NCBI RefSeq assembly: GCF_029633865.1
Contig: NC_079214.1
Location: 21,769,950 to 21,833,949 of the forward strand
Direction: 5' to 3'
Origin: Lampris incognitus
Taxonomy: Eukaryota > Chordata > Actinopteri > Lampriformes > Lampridae
DNA: 64,000 nt
Below the pieces are notes generated by a model, which saw only the letters and a list, made by a program, of their open reading frames with translations, had not been told where the DNA came from and ran no database searches. Every line of letters begins with the position of its first letter. The stretch's first letter is position 1. Made by a program: the position numbers and the translations under genes. This document shows, piece by piece, positions 60,748 through 64,000 of this stretch.

Positions 60748-61062
60748 TGAAGGTCCTGGGTTTGAACTCCGGGGTTTTCCACCCTTGGGGGTCATCCCAG
60801 GTTGTCCTCTGTGAAGTTTGCATGTTCTCCCCGTGTTTGTGGTGGGTTTTCTCCGGGTGCTCCAGTTTCCCCCACCATCAAAAAGACATGCATGTTAGGG
60901 TCTGTGCCCCTGACCAAGGTATGGCAAGACGAACTGGAGTTGGTCCCCGGGCGTTGCACGGTGGCTGCCCACTTCTCTTAGCTACACAGCTACGATGGGT
61001 TAAATGCAGAGAAAGAGTTTCCCCCCACGGGGACTAATAAAGTAGTAAAACAAAAAAAAGAC
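60748..61062 (+). mobile_element. SINE-like repeat inserted in the outer Tc1 element
   Basis: Starts near a B-box-like GGTTTGAACTCC, contains GCATGTTCTCCCCGTGTTTG and TTTTCTCCGGGTGCTCCAG, and ends in GGGTTAAATGCAGAGAAAGA...ATAAAGTAG and an A-rich tail. These strings are common in fish SINE-like repeats. The host transposase sequence continues on both sides. Confidence 0.65.
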
Positions 61063-61152
61063 CCATCCACTGTTGAAAACACCTACAACTGGCATGCAAG
61101 TATCAGAACTGGACCTTGGAGCAGTGGAAGAAGGCCGCCTTGTCCGATGAAT

Positions 61153-61244
61153 CCCCCCGCCCGCCAATGACCAATGACTGCTGGAATAGGCTCCAGCATC
61201 CCCGCAACCCTGAGAGCAGGATAAGCGGTTAAGACGATGGATGG
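61153..61244 (+). repeat. Second short repeat in the outer Tc1 element
   Basis: GACTGCTGGAATAGGCTCCA, GCATCCCCGCAACCC and AGCGGTTAAGACGATGGATG are the well-known 3' part of a ubiquitous fish repeat. It separates CCGATGAATCC from the next recognisable transposase sequence. Confidence 0.65.
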
Positions 61245-61431
61245 CGATATATATGTATCACATGGATAGCCGTGTATGTGTGCACCATTTATCTGGGGAA
61301 GTGATAACACCAGGATGCATTGTGGGAAGACAACAAACCAGTGGAGGGAGTGTGATGGTCTGGGCAATGTCCTGCTGGGAAACCCTGGGTCCGGCCATTC
61401 ATGTGGATGTCAATTTGACATGTGCCACCTA

Positions 61432-63067
61432 CAGTGCATCCGGAAAGTATTCACACCCATTCACTTTCCCCACATTTTGTTATGTTACAGCCTTATTACA
61501 AAATTGATTAAATTCCTTTTTTTATCTCCTCATCAATCTACACACAATACCCCATAATGACAAAGTGAAAAAGGTTTTGTAGAAATTTTTGCAAATTTAT
61601 TAAAAATAAAAAACTGAAATATTGCATGTAAATAAGTATTCACACCCTTCGCTATGACACTCAGAATTGAGCTCAGGTTCATCCTGTTTCCACTAATCAT
61701 CCTTGAGATGTTTCTACATCTTGATTGGAGTCCACCTGTAGTAACTTCAATTGATCGGACATGATTTGGAAAGGCACACACCTGTCGATATAAGGTCTCA
61801 CTGTTGACAGTGTATGTCAGAGCAGAAACCAAGCCTTGAAGTCAAAGGAATTGTCTGTGGACCTCCGAGACAGGATTGTATCGAGGCACAGACCTGGGGA
61901 AGGGTACAAAAAAATTTCTACAGCTTTGAAGGTCCCGAAGAGCAGTGGTCTCCATCATTCGTAAATGGAAGAAGTTTGGATCCACCAGGACTCTTCCTAG
62001 AGCTGGCCGCCCAGCCAAACTGAGCAATCAGGGGAGAAGGGCCTTGGTCAGGGAGGTGACCAAGAACCCGATGGTCACTCTGACAGAGCTCCAGCGTTCC
62101 TCTGTGGAGATGGGAGAACTTTCCAGAAGGACAACCATCTCTGCAGCACTCCACCAATCAGGCCTTTATGGTAGAGTGGCCAGACGGAAGCCTCTGCTCA
62201 GTAAAAGGCACATGACAGCCCGCTTGGAGTTTGCCAGAAAGCACCTAAAGGACTCTCGGACCATGAGAAAAAAGATTCTCTGGTCTGATGAAACCAAGAT
62301 TGAACTCTTTGGCCTGAATGCCAAACGTCACGTCTGGAGGAAACCAGGCACCTCTCATCACCTTGCTAATACCATCCCTACAGTGAAGCATGGTGGTGGC
62401 AGCATCATGCTGTGGGGATGTTTTTCAGCAGCAGGAGCTGGGAGACTAGTCAGGATCGAGGGAAAGATGAATGGAGCAAAGTACAGAGAGATCCTTGATG
62501 AAAACCTGCTCCAGAGTGCTCAGGACCTCAGGGTGGGGCGAAGGTTTACCTTTCGACACGACAACGACCCTAAGCACACAGCCAAGACAACGAAGGAGTG
62601 CCTTCGGGACAAGTCTGTGAATGTCCTTGAGTGGCCCAGCCAGAGCCCAGATTTGAACCCCATTGAACGTCTCTGGAAAGACCTGAAAATAGCTGTGCAG
62701 CGACGCTCTCCATCTAACCTTACAGCGCTTGAGAGGATCTGCAGAGAAGAATGGGAGAAATACCCCAAATATAGGTGTGCCAAGCTTGTAGCTTCATACC
62801 CAAGAAGACTTGAGGCTGTAATCGCTGCCAAGGGTGCCTCAACCAAGTACTGAGTAAAGGGTGTGAATACTTATGTACATGCAATATTTCAGTTTATTTT
62901 TAATAAATTTGCAAAAATTTCTACAAAACCTTTTCCGCTTTGTCATTATGGGGTATTGTGTGTAGATTGATGAGAAAAAAAAGGAATTTAATCCATTTTG
63001 GAATAAGGCTGTAACATAACAAAATGTGGGGAAAGTGAATGGGTGTGAATACTTTCCGGATGCACTG
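61432..63067 (+). mobile_element. Complete Tc1-like DD34E transposon, 1636 bp, nested
   Basis: Ends CAGTGCATCCGGAAAGTATT and its inverted complement, with TA on both sides (61430-61431, 63068-63069). The outer transposase frame stops at CATY here and resumes at LNIVADQ after it, so the insertion is exact. Confidence 0.95.
61830..62853 (+). pseudogene. Tc1 transposase, nearly intact with one frameshift
   Basis: From 61945 the frame is open for 302 codons: VSIIRKWKKFGSTRTLPRAG with the GRP linker, second helix-turn-helix (SRRTTISAALHQSGLYGRVA), then [56 protein letters not shown] and the end LEAVIAAKGASTKY. The D of HDND and E of NPIE are 34 residues apart. The first helix-turn-helix lies in another frame just upstream (DLRDRIVSRHRPGEGYKKIS). 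The two are separated by an apparent 2-base loss near 61939-61945. With this defect no full-length protein is expected. Confidence 0.93.
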
Positions 63068-63649
63068 TATCTAAACATTGTTGCAGATCAGGCACACCCC
63101 TTGATGGCAATGGTATTCCCTGATGGCAGTGGCCTCTTTCAGCAGGATAATGCACCCTGCCACACTGCACACATTGTTCAGGAATAGTTTGAGGAACATG
63201 ATGAAGTGTTCAAAGTGTTGCCCTGGCCTCCAATTTCTCCAGATCTCAATCCGATTGAGCATCTGGATGTGCTGGACAGACCAGTCCAATACACAGCAGC
63301 TCCACCTTGTAACTTACAGGACTTGAAGGATATGTTGCTAATGTTTTGGTGCAGGACACGTTCAGGGCTCTTGCAGAGTCCATGCCTTGGTGGGTCGGCG
63401 CTGTTTTGGCAGCACACGAAGGACCAACAGCATATTAGACAGATGGTCATAATGTTTTGGCTCATCAGTGTATAGTTCAGTTATTCAAGTACACAGTTAC
63501 TCTTGATTCAATTGAAAAATAAACAATCAAGAGATCACAGCTTTAGAAAAAAACAGTCTAGGTTGCTGGCCCTGTGAAAAGGGCTGGCTTGTAAAGGGCA
63601 ATTTTCAACACCATCATCTTGAATCACAATGGTCATGGCTAAACAACAG

Positions 63650-63683
63650 CACCCCCCCCCCCACACACACACACACACACACT
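63650..63683. repeat. C run and (CA)n microsatellite
   Basis: About 12 C residues followed by about 11 CA units. The remaining 300 bases to the window end show no recognisable gene. Confidence 0.9.
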
Positions 63684-64000
63684 AGGGTTGGGCGATATGA
63701 CTGTATATATTGTGCGATGGTAGAAATGTGTCCACCGATAGAGATTTGGCAATACCGTTTCAACCATGGGAGCTGGTTCATGTGATTTCAGGAGGAGCAC
63801 ACACTGCATACCAATTGGTGGAGGTTATGCACTAATGTTGTTTGCCAACTGCCATAAAACTCGGAGGAGGAGGATGAGAAGAAGACGTGACAGCGGCAAG
63901 GAAACATGGGGAAGAGTGAAGTTGTAAATACAGAGCAGGAGGAGGCATCCCAACCAACCCAAGATGAGTGAGAAGAACTTGTTACTAAAAGGGGTGCGAC

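Larger units (their letters stand above)
60268..63470 (+). mobile_element. Outer Tc1-like element with DD36E spacing, hosting nested insertions
   Basis: Ends CACTGATGAGCC and GGCTCATCAGTG, flanked by TA (60266-60267, 63471-63472). Its transposase is recognisable in pieces: QRRLSPVVRIDTRPTVAQVT near 60590-60650, NWTLEQWKKAALSDES-like near 61107-61150, GGSVMVWAMSCWETLGPAIH near 61334-61400, then past the inner element VFPDGSGLFQQDNAPCHTAH and [16 protein letters not shown] (63109-63260). A TAG replaces Trp near 63184. The D of QQDN and the E of NPIE are 36 residues apart. Two short repeats and one complete Tc1 element lie inside. Confidence 0.88.

Overview
The window is nuclear DNA of a ray-finned (teleost) fish. 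Two vertebrate genes can be named: FIBIN, with a single coding exon, and BBOX1, with seven coding exons in correct splice phase. They lie head to tail in the same order and on the same strand, as on human 11p14 (synteny recalled, not searched). Everything around them is typical teleost repeat content: several Tc1 families, L2-like, RTE-like, CR1/Rex1-like and L1-like LINEs, a BEL/Pao element, tRNA-derived SINEs and long (CA)n and (TA)n arrays. No species can be assigned.

Layout. 1-2420: decayed L2-like LINE ending in an ATT microsatellite, then a SINE. 5223-5843: FIBIN. 8658-9854: a 1197-bp palindromic Tc1 derivative. 10.0-10.6 kb: CpG-rich, probable BBOX1 promoter and 5' untranslated exon. 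11099-47782: BBOX1 coding exons with two very large introns. Intron 2 (11.6 kb) holds a SINE, an L1 tail, a 5'-truncated BEL/Pao element and a composite unit with a broken SWIM/YqaJ nuclease gene facing the last part of a DDE_Tnp_4-like transposase (ISL2EU type). Intron 3 (21.8 kb) holds a CR1/Rex1-like LINE, another SINE, (CA)n arrays, a second palindromic Tc1 copy in opposite orientation, an RTE-like LINE split by a DD34E Tc1 element, and a Penelope-like scrap. 51.6-52.4 kb: an intronless, kinase-less retrocopy of a BMPR1A-type receptor. 53.4-59.8 kb, minus strand: three well-bordered exons of an unidentified gene whose 5' part lies outside the segments recognised. 60268-63470: a DD36E-spaced Tc1-like element into which two short repeats and a complete DD34E Tc1 element have inserted.

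Function. BBOX1 makes carnitine from gamma-butyrobetaine; all its iron and zinc ligands are visible. FIBIN is a secreted developmental factor. The two are neighbours by conserved synteny; nothing here suggests a shared pathway. The most unusual items are the two 1197-bp Tc1 palindromes, in which each arm joins the transposase 3' end to its N-terminal DNA-binding domain; the YqaJ/transposase composite; the BMPR1A retrocopy; and the unnamed minus-strand gene.
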